DNA of 64,000 nucleotides. Origin: Siphonodentalium dalli (Eukaryota > Mollusca > Scaphopoda > Gadilida > Siphonodentaliidae). The position numbers and the translations under genes were made by a program. Below are positions 48,530 through 60,879 of the stretch, one piece after another; position 1 is the first letter of the stretch, and every line of letters begins with the position of its first letter. The stretch is taken from contig CP136064.1 in assembly GCA_032622095.1 (NCBI GenBank), forward strand, positions 43,914,989-43,978,988, read 5' to 3'. Under the pieces are notes generated by a model, which saw only the letters and a program-made list of their open reading frames with translations, searched no databases and was not told where the DNA came from.

Positions 48530-50420
48530 GCCGGATTCGTCATCTCCGGTTTAAACCTCCGAGTTTAAACCTGGTTTAAACCTACATTGGCGGTCCAGCC
48601 AAACCTGGTCTAAGTAGGCGTTTTTGACGTTCAGTTGCCAGCTAACTGACAACTCGATTCGGTGATATGAGCATGCAGTCAAACTACACTCTTACCAATC
48701 GGACCAAAAGACAGGCCGATACAATAGTTATTGACACGTCATAAATTATCACGAACGCGTGCACGCTCAATGGATTTATTCATCCAAGTATCGCTCATGG
48801 GCCATTAATCTGATCATATTCTGGGTTTAAATCAATCTGACAAAGGCCATATCTCTCAACACGAGTTTCACGCGCTGTTCATCACTTTGTTTGTGATTGA
48901 ATTTTTTGCAAGATGCTTTACCCGCAAAAACTAAATTTGGTGTATTTACATGTATATATGTATATATTAAAGGGTATAGCACCTGTCTATCTCTATGTCC
49001 GTTTGTCTGTTCGCAACTGTTCTCCCATACCCCTGGACCGAATTCAACCAAATTAGGTGTGGTGACTCGGATGGTATAACGGCGTTAGGTTTAAAAAAAT
49101 TTGATTTAAAAATAAGAAAAATTTTATTTTAAAAAAATGAACAAATTGTGTTGTTAAATTAGGTAAGGAGCTGAATCTAACAAGAAATAAAATTTTGAAT
49201 TTAAATTAATATTTGTTTGTTTTAAATATAAATAAATTTTTGTTTTAAATTAAAATGTTCAAATGATCATAATGTGCGCAAAGGTGTCGCAGGCCCCTGT
49301 CGCACACATGGGCCTGCCCTCTGACGCAGAATAAAGGTTCCAAAATCGAATCAACCCTGGACCAAAAGTCAGTCAAGTAAAGGCAATGTGCTTATGATTG
49401 CACACCAGAAGCGGCATCTGAACTGTTGGAAGTGGGCAAGCACGAATAAGGACAGCTTTTAATAAAGAAATATATTACATGCGTTGCTTTTTTTCAATGT
49501 CATAAATTTCCCGTCATGCAGAAAATCAAAAAGTTCCCAGATTTTGAACTGTGGAATATTATGGACAGTTATGGGCGTAGCCAGAGTAGAGCTTTGTGGC
49601 ATGATCTACATCAAAATAAGTTATCAAATTTGACACATATAGCAATATAAGTTTAGGATCGCAAACTATGTGTATAGCATATCTGGTCATACAGTAGCAT
49701 CGTCTCGGTGTCAAAATTAAAACGTTGAACCTTTCAAATGAATTCGTAGCATGATACCTAATAAACAACATTAATAAAAACAAAAGATAGTTGGAAAAAT
49801 CATATTGAAGGAAGATGTCCATATCTGAGCAAAGCTCGCGTGCGAATGAATCAACTGTGACATGATAACACCTGGTCCAGTCAGCAGTCGTCACTTAGAC
49901 ACGCCCTCACTCGAGATTATTTACAGCTCCACCCTTTGACTGATTGTTTGACAATTCTAAACCGCGACGAAGAAAAGACGGATTCGTCATCTCAAGTTTA
50001 GCCTCGGTAAAGCTGGTTTAGCTGGACCATCGAATTAGATGGTTTAGTTGCCGGTTTAAGCTTATAAAACGCAAAACAATTAACGAAATTGACAACAACT
50101 TATCCCCACACGCTGCATAGGTGTGAGTGCTTCTCGCTTATACATTTCCAATCAAAATATGCTCGCTGACGTAATTATTGATTTTCGCAATCAATAAAAC
50201 GAGGCGGTTCGCATTGGGAACGTGGGATTATTTATCTCGACGATACAGAGACACTACTGCTAAACCACTGGTCTGGCTAGACCAGGTTTAAACCAGAGAT
50301 GACGAATGCGTCACTTAGACCTGCGGTCTCGGGTTTAAACCTCTGATTTTGCTGACTCACGGCGGTTTAAACCTAGAGGTTTACGTAGACCAGGTTTAAA
50401 CCTGAGATGACGAATCCGGC
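48530..50420. mobile_element. TTTAAACC-rich long-TIR element with a nested relative
   Basis: The ends GCCGGATTCGTCATCTC and GAGATGACGAATCCGGC are perfect inverted repeats. CTCAGTG (48523-48529) and CTCAATG (50421-50427) flank it. Both arms hold repeated GGTTTAAACC palindromes. It splits the AATAAGC family: CGGAATAAGGGACTCAGTG on the left continues as CTCAATGTACTTATTTCAG on the right. Inside are an AT-rich stretch (49085-49265) and a second copy of the ends at 49979-50310. No transposase frame was seen. Confidence 0.75.
49979..50310. mobile_element. Inner MITE related to the surrounding element
   Basis: Begins CGGATTCGTCATCTCAAG and ends CAGAGATGACGAATGCG, with GTTTA and GGTTTAAACC motifs in the arms. 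The length is 332 bp. It is nested within the larger element, near its right end. Confidence 0.65.
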
Positions 50421-51015
50421 CTCAATGTACTTATTTCAGAATCAGATAGTTCCAACATAAACCTGTGAATAGTTACATGTAGGTCCAATATGAACCTATT
50501 TGCACGAGGATATGTTTCATCCTGTTCTCATAAAAATAAGCACATAACGGGCTTATTTTAATGAGCGAATTAAGCTCATACTGGCATTATTTAACCTCAA
50601 TGTTTTCATCGACACGACATACCAGACTCACGCTCTTTAAAATGTGTTTTAACTGTGGCCCATGCCACTTAGCTGAATAGCGGGTAGTAGTTCACTGTGG
50701 GTTTATTTCAGAATCGAATAAGTCCAATATGAACCTATGTGAATCTTTAGATCCAATATGAACCTATTTTTACGAGAATATATGTTGCGATGAATAAAGG
50801 TGGATTAAATAATACCAATATGGGCTTATTTCTTATGGAAATAATCCCACATTGGACTGTTTTAACATCCTTGTTTTAGGTTCAAATATAGCATACATAT
50901 ATAATGAGTCTTAATAATTCCAATATGAGCTTATTTCGCTCATTAAAATAAGCCCGTTATGGGATTATTTTCTCGAACACAGGCTGGAAAACAACACAAA
51001 TAAGCACATGACTTA
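50421..51015. repeat. AATAAGC family, continued
   Basis: Core copies at 50551-50574 and 50929-50953 face each other, giving an inverted arrangement around ACCTATGTGAATCTTTAG and related sequence. Confidence 0.78.
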
Positions 51016-51140
51016 CCAATCAATCAATCAATCATGTTTATTTGTACGTTACACCATATATGGTCAAATGTACATGAACAAAGAATAACAAGACAAAATG
51101 GACGGATTACATGAAACAAAGTTAAGTACAATGTAACAAC
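51016..51140 (-). mobile_element. Possible LINE 3' end with (TTGA)n tail
   Basis: On the minus strand the sequence runs GTACAAATAAACATGATTGA and then TTGATTGATTGGT. An AATAAA-type 3' end followed by a short tandem repeat is a common LINE 3' structure. Only the very end is present and no coding part was seen. Confidence 0.35.
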
Positions 51141-51598
51141 AATGATATATGGCGGTATATGCTTATATATGACAATATACATATGTTATACCGGTATATG
51201 CCTATCATACGTTAAGATAATATATGTAGATGATTGGCAAACATACCATTCAGAGTTGATACTGGCAACACTGACATGGTCTCAAGTCGAAGAATCTTTG
51301 TTCCTTTTTTGTTGTACTCGATTTAAGAGTCGTTACTCTGTTGCCAAACCCCTTTCTTTTTCAATCCATAGTGGACAAAGTGTGCACCAAAGCCCGCATA
51401 GTTTTTGAGTCGCTGCTGATCATTATTTGTTTAAATAGTTTCTCGTTGGGGATGTTTAACAGATTGGGTGATATGTTCTCGTCTGACAGAAGAAGTACAG
51501 TAAATAATTGTCGATTTCATAGCATGTTTCGCAAATTCGGTCCGCTTCGTCGAAATCTACGGCGGCCTGGAACCGCCACCTCCTCTTCAGTTAGTTTC

Positions 51599-52064
51599 CT
51601 GATATATCAGGTTACCTATCCTGATATATCAGGTTAGTATCCTGATATATCAGGTTACGTATCCTGATATATCAGGTTATTATCCTGATATATCAGGTTA
51701 CGTATCATGATATATCAGGTTACGTATCCTGATATATCAGGTTACGTATCCTGATATATCAGGTTATTATCCTGATATATCAGGTTAGTATCCTGATATA
51801 TCAGGTTATTATCCTGATATATCAGGTTACGTATCCTGATATATCAGGTTACGTATCCTGATATATCAGGTTATTCTCTTGATATATCAGGTTACGTATC
51901 CTGATATATCAGGTTACGTATCCTGATATATCAGGTTACGTATCCTGATATATCAGGTTATTATCCTGATATATCAGGTTATGTATCCTGATATATCAGG
52001 TTATTATCCTGATATATCAGGTTACGTATCCTGATATATCAGGTTATTATCCCGATATATCAGG
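51599..52064. repeat. Palindromic 20-22-bp tandem array, FB2 left arm
   Basis: 22 copies of the perfect 14-bp palindrome CCTGATATATCAGG (three with one or two changes), joined by TTACGTAT, TTATTAT, TTAGTAT or TTATGTAT. Confidence 0.95.
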
Positions 52065-52142
52065 TTATGTCTCGACCAATCCAGAGTGTCGTCTCATTGG
52101 CGGAGGCTTGTGGTTGGTTGGATTCTTAGTCAATATTGTTAG

Positions 52143-52213
52143 GCCAATGTATATGCTCTTATATATGCGAGGCTACCAGTAGGAGACTCGCATATATAAA
52201 AGAGTTCATTGGC
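52143..52213. repeat. Diverged 69-bp palindrome relic
   Basis: GGCCAATG, then CTCTTATATATGCGAGGC, then GAGACTCGCATATATAAAAG and CATTGGCACAGG: a single member resembling the right half of the palindrome MITEs, with about a dozen changes. No left partner is nearby. Confidence 0.78.
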
Positions 52214-52499
52214 ACAGGTTTTTGCAAAATTTCAAGGAGCCCCAGTCACGGAAGTGTTAGCAAGAACCGAACCATCCACTGAGCGATGACCAGTCCATTA
52301 TTAACCCTTTCTATTCTAAATAATCATTGACGAGTAGTTCCCTTCGGAAATGATTAGATAATAAGTTCAAATGAAAGTGTCAATGACACTGTAGCTCAAC
52401 GTTGGTAGGTGTTAATTTCATGCTGAGCTGTCAATAGAATGATAAAGGACTCCTATAGAAGAAGGAAAGTCAAAAAGTTACAATAATGTACGCAATGGG

Positions 52500-53130
52500 C
52501 TTGTATTCTGTAGATGATATTGTTATACCCCATTTTCCGTCCGTCCGTGCGTCTGTATGTGCGTCCGTCAGTACGTCCGTCGATGTCTGTTCATGTCATA
52601 ACTTTAACAGTAGTGCTCAGATCTCAATGAAATTAGGTATGGATGTTCACTACTATGAGGACATTAAATAGAGGTTTCCATCGTTTTGTTCGGATTTTCC
52701 ATTCTAGAGTTATTCATCATTGTTTATCTGGAAATTTTGGATTTTTGGTCCGTCTGATGTCTGTTCATGTCGTAACTTCAACAGTTGTGCTGGGATCTCA
52801 ATGAAATTTGGTATGGATGTTCACTAGTATGATGACATTCAATAGAGGGTTCCATTGTTCTGTTTCGCTTTTCCATACTAGAGTTATTCATCTTTGTTTA
52901 TCTGGAAATGTTGGCTGTTTGGTCCATCCGATGTCTGTTCAGGTCATAACTTGAACAGTAATGCTCGGATCTCAATGAAATTTTGTATGGATGTTCACCA
53001 ATATGAGGACATTTAATGGCACATTCAACTGTTTTGTTTTGTTTTTTGTTCTATAGTTATTCATCTTTGTTTATATGAAAATTCTGATTTTTTGGGTCCA
53101 ATCTGTCTGAGTATAGCAGTCATAAGTTAT
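52500..53130 (+). repeat. Three diverged tandem units of about 170 bp
   Basis: After a GTCCGTCC-rich lead (52535-52585), each unit has GTCTGTTCA, CATAACTT.AACAGTA, ATCTCAATGAAATT, TATGGATGTTCAC and TTATTCATCTTTGTTTAT. Units start near 52585, 52757 and 52930. Dispersed repeat of unknown class. Confidence 0.78.
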
Positions 53131-53254
53131 AGATATGCCCACACTAGGCGGTAATCCACAACGGGGTATGCACCGGACGACAGTCCATCTCTTGTTTTCA
53201 TTTAAAACATTTCACCAATAAATGAGGGATGCATGGTGTGCGAATGAAATCCTG

Positions 53255-53690
53255 CTGGCGGCCATGTTTTCTTTTCATGAATTGCGTAATAATTGGATAC
53301 CTCCCATGTTTTTCAATGACATTTTTGGTGGCTCCCATCTCCCAGAAGATCCATATGAAGTTCAGTAAGGACTATATAAAAGATGTGGTCTGTATTTTGT
53401 GCCAAATCATTTAGTCATACAAAGTTTAAAATCCAAAAGGGCGGAAATGCTTTCAACGAAATTCGGAAACATTTGATATCCCCAGAGGTGACCCAAAACA
53501 CGCCTGTATAAAGTTTTAAAATATTTGTTCCGATATTTGTTCTGCTGGGTGTGCCAATGGATCCAAATTTGAAATCCAAGATGACTGATGGCGGCCATGT
53601 TTTCTAACGAATTTCGGGGAAAAATAGATGGCTCCCATCTAGAGGTCACCCTGAAGATCCATATGAAGTTTGGTGAGGGTGTGTGGTTAA
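53255..53690 (+). repeat. Diverged direct duplication in FB2 centre
   Basis: GGCGGCCATGTTTTCT, GGCTCCCATCT and AGATCCATATGAAGTT recur in the same order about 330 bp apart (near 53259 and 53591). Confidence 0.7.
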
Positions 53691-53809
53691 TCGCCTACAT
53701 GTACTATTGTACATGCCACATCACTCCTCCTCATCGTCACCAAACTTAATATGGAACCAACCACAAGCCTCCGCCAATGAAAGACGACATTCTGGATTGG
53801 TCGAGACAA

Positions 53810-54168
53810 CCTGATATATCAGGATACATAACCTGATATATCAGGATACATAACCTGATATATCAGGATAATAACCTGATATATCAGGATACGTAACCTG
53901 ATATATCAGGATACGTAACCTGGTATATCAGGATAATAACCTGATATATTAGGATACGTAACCTGATATATCAGGATAATAACCTGATATATCAGGACAC
54001 GTAACCTGATATATCAGGATACGTAACCTGATATATCAGGATAATAACCTGATATATCAGGATACTAATCTGGTATATCAGGATACGTAACCTGATATAT
54101 CAGGATAATAGCCTGATATATCAGGATACTAACCTGATATATCAGGATACGTAACCTGATATATCAGG
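53810..54168. repeat. Palindromic 20-22-bp tandem array, FB2 right arm
   Basis: 17 copies of CCTGATATATCAGG or close variants, joined by ATACGTAA, ATAATAA and ATACTAA, the reverse complements of the left-arm joiners. Confidence 0.95.
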
Positions 54169-54574
54169 ATACTAACTGAAGAGGGGGTGGCGGTTCCAGG
54201 CCGCCGTAGAAATCGAAGTAGCGTCCGCGTTCGATGCCCAAGGTGTGGCAACTTATTCTTAATTTTGTCAGGGATTCACGCTATTTTGGGACGGAAATGA
54301 CGTTGATATATATTTCCAAAGAAGTCATCGTTTTGAATGTTCTATACGTTCTAAGTTTGTTCCTTGGATGATCACGTCGATTGCTATTTTTGAGAAGTTT
54401 GGTGCGAATATTATCATTAAATATTTGTTTCTGTATTGAGTTATCGAAGAAGTCATTAATACCGTGACTTGGGGACATGGATGTGACTAATTGTTGACAT
54501 TGTGACAGCGACCTGCTCGATGAATCCAGATTAGATTCAAATACATGTAGTTGTATGCACATGCACATTTCAGC

Positions 54575-57030
54575 CTCTCGTGAAAACAAGCTCATATCGG
54601 GCTTGTTTTATGAGCGAAATAAGCTTCTTTGGGCGTTATTTAACCGCAATATACGGTTTATATATGGACCTATAAATAACGCAAAATAAGCCCATATTAG
54701 TATTATTTAATCTAGCTTTTTTCATCGACACGACCTACCAGATTCAAGCTCTTTATAATGTGTTTTCTATGCGGCCCTCGCCATTCAACGGAATAATGGC
54801 TATAAGCTCACTGTGTGCTTACTACAGAATCAAGTCCAAAAATTAACCTATGTGAATACTTAGGTCCAATATGAACCTACATGTATTTACCCGAGGATAT
54901 GCTGCTATTAAAAAAATTAGATATTGGACTGTTTTAAAAACCGCGTTTAATAGGTCCATATATATAGCGTGCATGTATATTAGGTTAAATAATACGACTA
55001 TATTAGTTTATTTCGCTCATTAAAATAAGCCCCGTTATGTGTTTATTTTAACGAGAACAGGCTACAAATTGACATTATTTGAAAACTCAAAAACGCTCCA
55101 TGTGGGCCTAACGCTGGCTATTAAAACAGCCCTTTTTTGTGTATATTGGATATTTGAATATGAGATAAGCCCATATTGTGTTTAGTTTCATGACAATAGA
55201 GTGGAAAACAAACACGAATCAACCATCTCAAGACTTACCATACAGATTGTTCTTGTGAAAATAAGCACATTTTGAGCGAAATAAGCTGATATTGGCATTA
55301 TTTAACCGCAATATACGCTATATATGGACACAAAACGCTTATAGATGTGGGTATGAGGGTATACTTTTGTAGATACCACGGTATATTTGGGTATGTGCAC
55401 CATATACATGGGTACAGTATCACTGCATATTGACATTATTCGAAAACACTATACGCTCTATATGTGCTTAAACTATAGTTATTAAAACAGCCCTATATGG
55501 GATATTTGAATATGCGAGAAGCCTGTTTTGTGCTTATTTTTGCAATTCGTGTTGTGCAAAACAACACAAATAAACCAAATCAAGACTTACCATGTAGCTA
55601 TCAGCTCATAACGGGATTTTTTTTGCTGAGCGAAATAAGCTCCTTTTGGCATTATTTAACCGCAATATACGTTCTATATGGACCTAAAACGGATTTTTTT
55701 TAAAACAATCCAATATGGGATTATTTTCATACGAAATAAGCCCATATTGGCATTATTTAATCTACCTTTTTTTCATCGACACGACCTACTAGATTCACGC
55801 TCCTTATAATGTGTGTTAACTGTGGCCCGCGCCATTCAAAGGAATGATAGAGATAACCTCACCGTGGGCTTATTTTAGAATCAAATAAGTCCATATGAAC
55901 AGTGTGAATATTTAGGTCCAATATGAACCTAATTACATGAGGATGTGTTGCGAAGAAAAAAAAGTAGATTAAATAATACCAAAGATAGGCTTATTCCGTG
56001 TAAAAATAGTCCAACATTTGACTGTTTTAAAAACCGTGTTTAGGTCAATATATAAAAAGTTCAGGTATATTGAGGTTAAATGATGCCAGTATGAGCTTAT
56101 TTCGCTCATTAAAATCAGCCCGTTATGAGCTTATTTTTACGAGAACAGACTGCATATTGTCATTAATTGAACACTAAATATATGCTTGGGATATTTCAAT
56201 ATGCGATAAGCCCGCCTTATGCTTATTTTAGCAATTCGTGTTGAAAATAACACAAATAAACCAACCCAAGACTTACCATGCAGATGTCAGCCTGGTCTCG
56301 TGAAAATAAGCACATACCAATATGATATTGGCCCGTGTTGTGCTTGGTCTCGTGAAAATAAGCACATACCAATATGATATTGGCCCGTGTTGTGCTTATT
56401 TTCACGAGAACAGCTAGGCTGGAAAACAAGACGATTAAACAACTCAACATTTACCATGCAGAGGTCATGCTATTTTCTTGAAAATAAGCACTTAATTTTA
56501 TTCATATAAGCTAATGTTGGCTTATTTAATCGCAATATATATAAGCTCTATATTGACATAAAACACGGTTTTTAAAACTAACATATCCTCCCATAAATAC
56601 GCACATAATCGACCTATAATGTGAAATAGTTACGTATTGTGATTATTTGATTCTCAAATAAGCATATACTGGAGTCATAGCCGCGATTTCGTATTATGGC
56701 GCGGGCCACAGTGAAAACACATATTAAAGAGCGTACACCTGAAAAGCCATGGGTTCGCTTATTTATTTCATTGTCCACATATAATCTGCTTAGAATAGCC
56801 TCATTATGAGTCGATATTATGACTAAAATGTTCTAATTTTCAGCACATTACCGACTTAATATGAGGCGATTCTAAGCAGATTATATACCTAAAAAGCTTT
56901 ATTATAAGCAGGTAATGTGCGGATTTTAGGGAGAACAGGCTGTTTAAAACAGAACAATATGGGACTATTTACATACAAAATAAGCCTAGTGAGCTTATAC
57001 CCGCTATTCAGTTGAATGACGCGAACCGTA
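54575..57030. repeat. AATAAGC family, second block
   Basis: Further diverged copies in both orientations (cores at about 54600, 55006-55030 and 56095-56119), with a 48-bp tandem duplication near 56290-56400 (GTCTCGTGAAAATAAGCACA twice). It includes a hairpin module at 56774-56922. No gene. Confidence 0.78.
56774..56922. repeat. 150-bp hairpin module, copy 4
   Basis: CCACATATAATCTGCTTAGA and TCTAAGCAGATTATATACCT pair around GAGTCGATATTATGACTAAA. The end is GCAGGTAATGTGCGG. Confidence 0.75.
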
Positions 57031-58113
57031 GTAAAACACATTTGCACTAGAATGCACCCATCACACATTCAGTATGGCATGTTTTGTGATATCTTGCCAA
57101 CAGCAGTTTGAACCACGGGTGCTGGGCCCTCTTTTGAGAGATCGATAGAGAATCTAGATATCAAATTTCAGTTCATCCATCGCTGAAATATTTGTGTGTA
57201 CGGACAGAATATCTCTGTTATCTCCAGTTGATCTATTACACTAATTATGGTCTTAGTAATGACGTAAGAGTTGTTTGACATATTTATAGAACAATATAGA
57301 CATCGCTCATATGAAGGGTGTGAATACGATTGGTTGCCGCTGATGCTATATAGTATATACCAATTGGGTTACATTACTAGTTTGACTAGAATGCTTTGTG
57401 TATGTCATTGCACTTCAGCGGCAAAAAACATCAAAGTCAATTCCGACACAATTAAATAAAAGACACGCGATCATTGGTTAGTCTTTGATTATCAATGTGT
57501 CAATGTGAACATGCCCTTATAGCGACTGATCTACGGTCTTCGGGAACATATCATCAAAATGCCAATTGCTTTGAGAATGAGAAAGCTTGTTTTCCCAGTT
57601 AATTAATAAGGCGCTTTAATAATCCATGTTTCAACATATTTTTCAGTACAATTTTGTCTAGAACCATGCGCTCGATCGTTTGGCCGGACATGGTTTATAT
57701 GCACCTGCGTCTTTCGGAAATGTTTTGAACGTCGAAGAAAGTTTCCAGAAATTTGTTCGCACATCATTTTCTATGCGAGAAAAAAAAAAACGATTCCGCA
57801 CGCATCTTTTAGACTCGATCTCAAATAATTTTCCGAGTTTCAAAGAAAGCAATCTTTCAATTTTGTTCTTTTATGAACGATTTATTACCAAAATAAAACG
57901 AGATAACAATGCAAATTTAGTATAAATGTGGATTAAATTACAATTGGTGCCATCATTTCATATTAGCGCATGTGCATTCTTTACATTCTGTACTTCCGGT
58001 ATGACGTAACATATTCGTGGAAGGACAGACAAATAAACAGATAAACAGAGATCCTGACCGAAAACATTGCTTGCGCCCAGCATAGACTGGCGCAAGTAAA
58101 GAGCGTGATATGT
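57031..58113. other. No recognised gene
   Basis: Open frames at 57271-57459 and 57680-57925 have no recognised motif. The last 15 bp (AAGAGCGTGATATGTC) belong to the AATAAGC family. Confidence 0.4.
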
Positions 58114-58122
58114 CCTGTCACA
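58114..58122. repeat. Target-site duplication of FB3, left
   Basis: CCTGTCACA, matched with one change by CGTGTCACA at 61813-61821. Confidence 0.75.
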
Positions 58123-58173
58123 AGCTCCATGAATTCCGTTCCCAGTTCCCAGTTCCCCTAAAATTGCACCTTT

Positions 58174-58915
58174 CATTACTAAATCGGATGCGTAGCCAGA
58201 GTCATGGTGGCCACCCGGGAATCCTTGTATTTTCGTGCGGTGCCACCCAGCTGGCATCTATAGGAAAGGGACGCGACCATGCAGCCCCTTCCAAATTTTC
58301 GAAAATCGGGCTGAAGTCGTGCATGGGGTGTCAATATAGCACTTTTCGTTACTAAATCGGCTGCGTAGCCAGAGTCACGATGGCCACCCGGGAATCCTTG
58401 TAGTTTCGTGCGGTGCCACCAAGCGGGCATCTATGGGAAAGGGACGCGACCATGCAGCCCCTTCCAAATTTTCTAAAATCGGGCTGAAGTCGTACATGGG
58501 GTGTCAAAATAGCACTTTTAGTTACTAAATCGGCTGCGTAGACAGTCATGATGGCCACACGGGAATCCTTGTATTTTCGTGCGGTGCCACCCAGTTGTCA
58601 TCTATAGGACAGGGACGCGACCATATAGCCCCTTCCAATGTTTCGAAGATTGGGCTAAAGTCGTGCATGGAGCTCAAAATCGCACTTTTTGTTACTAAAT
58701 CGGCTGCGTAGCCAGAACCATGGCGACCACCCGGGAATCCTTGTATTTTTGTGCGGTGCCACCCAGCGCGCATCTATAGGACAGGGACGCGGCCATATAG
58801 CCCTTCCACTTTTTTGAAAATTGGGCTGAAGTCGTGCATGCATGGAGCTAAAAATTGCATTTTTTTGTTGCTAAATCGGCTGCGTAACCAGAACCATGGC
58901 GGCCACCCTGGAATT
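58174..58915 (+). repeat. 172-bp tandem array, FB3 left arm
   Basis: ACTAAATCGG recurs at about 58177, 58350, 58522, 58693 and 58870. Each unit has GCGTAGCCAGAGTCA, GCCACCCGGGAATCCTTGTA, CGTGCGGTGCCACCCAGC and GGGCTGAAGTCGTGCATGG. Confidence 0.93.
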
Positions 58916-58919
58916 CCTT

Positions 58920-60478
58920 GCATTTTATGGGACCTAGTTTGTGATGTTTCGATGCACTATTGGTGGCACAAGAAGATTCCAAAAGGATAGACTCGTGGCA
59001 GCTACGGTTATGCCTACGCAGGCGATTTAGCAATGAGAAATGATTTTTTTTCATTATTTTGACCCCACGCACGACTTACGCCCAATTTTTGAACAACTGG
59101 ACAGGCTTATGTGACTATGTTTGTGATTTTTAGATGGACTAGTGGTGGCATAAGAAGCATCCACAAGGATACCCTCGTGGCTGCTATGTGTATGCCTACG
59201 CAGGCGATTTAGCAACGAAAAATATCTCTTTTTTCATTATTTTGACCCCACGCACGACTTACGCCCAATTTTTGAACAGCTGGACAGGCGTATGTGAACT
59301 AGTTTGTGATTTATAGATGGACTAATTGTGGTATAAGAAGAATCCACAAGGGTAGCCCCGTGGCTGCTATGGTTATGCCAACGCATGCGATTTAGTAACA
59401 TATCCTCGCACGAATACGCACAAAACCGACCTAAATTTTAATTAGGTACTTAAAGTGATTATTTGGTTATGAAATAAGCAGATAATGGAGTCATAGTCGT
59501 CATTTCGTGTTTTGGCGCGTGCCACAGTGAAAATACATGCTAATGAGCGTACACCTGAAAAGTTTGGTTATTATTTTTGTCATTGTCAGCACATAATTTA
59601 CTTAGAATCGCCTCTATATGAGTCGATAATTTGACTAATAGGAACTCATTTTCAGCACATTGTCGACTCAAAATGAGGCGATTCTAAGCAGATTATCTAC
59701 CTAAATTATTGTTTCTTCTCAGCAAATAATGTGCTGGTTTTCAGGATTAAGCAACGAAAAATGTCATATTTTTACCCCACGCACGATTTACGCCCAACTG
59801 TTGAACAGCTGGACAAGTTTATATGACATATTTTGTGATTTCTAGATGGACTTGTAGCGGCACAAGAAGAATCCACAAGGATAGTCCCGTAGCGTCTATG
59901 GTTATGCCTACGCAGGCGATTTAGCAACGAAAAATTAATTTGTTTTCATTATTTTAACCCCACGCACGACTTACGCTCAATTTGTGAACAGCTGGACGGG
60001 AGCATGTTAATTGATTTGTGATTTATAGATGGACTGGTGGTGGCAGAAGAAAAATCCACACGGATAGTCTCGTGACTGCTATGGTTATGCCTACGCAGGC
60101 GATTTAGCAACGAAAAATGAACTTTGTTTCATTATTTTGACCCCACGCACGACTTACGCCCAATTTTTGAACAGCTGGACAGGCGTATGTGAACCAGTTT
60201 GTGATCTCTCGATGGACTAGTGGTGGCATAAGAAGAATCCACAACGAGAGCCCCGTGGCTGCTATGGATATGCCTACGCAGACGATTTGCAACGAAAAAT
60301 GACATTTTTTTCATTATTTTCATCCGATGCACGACTTACACCCAATTTATTAACAGCTGGACAGGCATATGTGAACCAGTTTGTGATTTCTAGATGGACT
60401 AGTGGTGGCCAAAGAAGAATCCACAAGGATAGCCCAGTGGCTGCTATGGTTATGCCAACGCAGGCGATTTAGCAACAT
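58920..60478 (-). repeat. Diverged 172-bp units in FB3 centre
   Basis: Units with CCCACGCACGACTTACGCCC, GAACAGCTGGACAGGC, GTGGTGGCATAAGAAGAATC and CTACGCAGGCGATTTAGCAA. They share layout and key words with the inverted (right-arm) units but are clearly older. The array is broken by AATAAGC-family sequence at about 59400-59752. Confidence 0.85.
59588..59736. repeat. 150-bp hairpin module, copy 5
   Basis: Inner arms: CTTAGAATCGCCTCTATATG on the left against CAAAATGAGGCGATTCTAAG on the right. Confidence 0.75.
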
Positions 60479-60753
60479 ATCCTCGCACAAATACGCACAT
60501 ATTCGACCTATAATTCCAATTAGGTACATAAAGTGATTATTTGATTCTGAAATAAGCAGATAATGGAGTCATAGTCATCATTTTGTGTTAAGTCGCGAGC
60601 CACAGTGAAAACACTTGTTAATGAGCGTACAGCTGAACAGTAGTGGGTTGGCTTATTTCTTGTCATTGTTCGCACATAATCTGCTTAGAATCGCCTCTAT
60701 ATGAGTCGATATTGTGACTAATAGGGTCTACTTTTCAGTACATTATCGACTAA
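60479..60753. repeat. AATAAGC-family insert with truncated hairpin module (copy 6)
   Basis: Starts CATATCCTCGCACAAATACG. The hairpin (60670-60753) is cut after the second arm begins, and the sequence returns to a 172-bp type unit. Confidence 0.7.
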
Positions 60754-60879
60754 CGAAAAATGTCCTATTTTGGACAAGTTTATGTGACCTAGTTTGTGAT
60801 TTTTAGATGTAATAGTGGTGGCACAAGAAGATCCCGCAAGGATAGCCACGTGTCTGCTACGGTTATGCCTACGCGGGCG

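Larger units (their letters stand above)
51543..54223. mobile_element. Foldback element FB2 (2.7 kb)
   Basis: Inverted arms: left 51543-52120, right 53752-54223. Outer parts CTACGGCGGCCTGGAACCGC and its complement GCGGTTCCAGGCCGCCGTAG match exactly. Next comes a 22-bp tandem array, then inner arms with TCTCGACCAATCCAGA and GGCGGAGGCTTGTGGTTGGT. The centre (52121-53751) holds a palindrome relic and several diverged repeats but no transposase. The outer limits are approximate and no target duplication was found. Confidence 0.86.
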
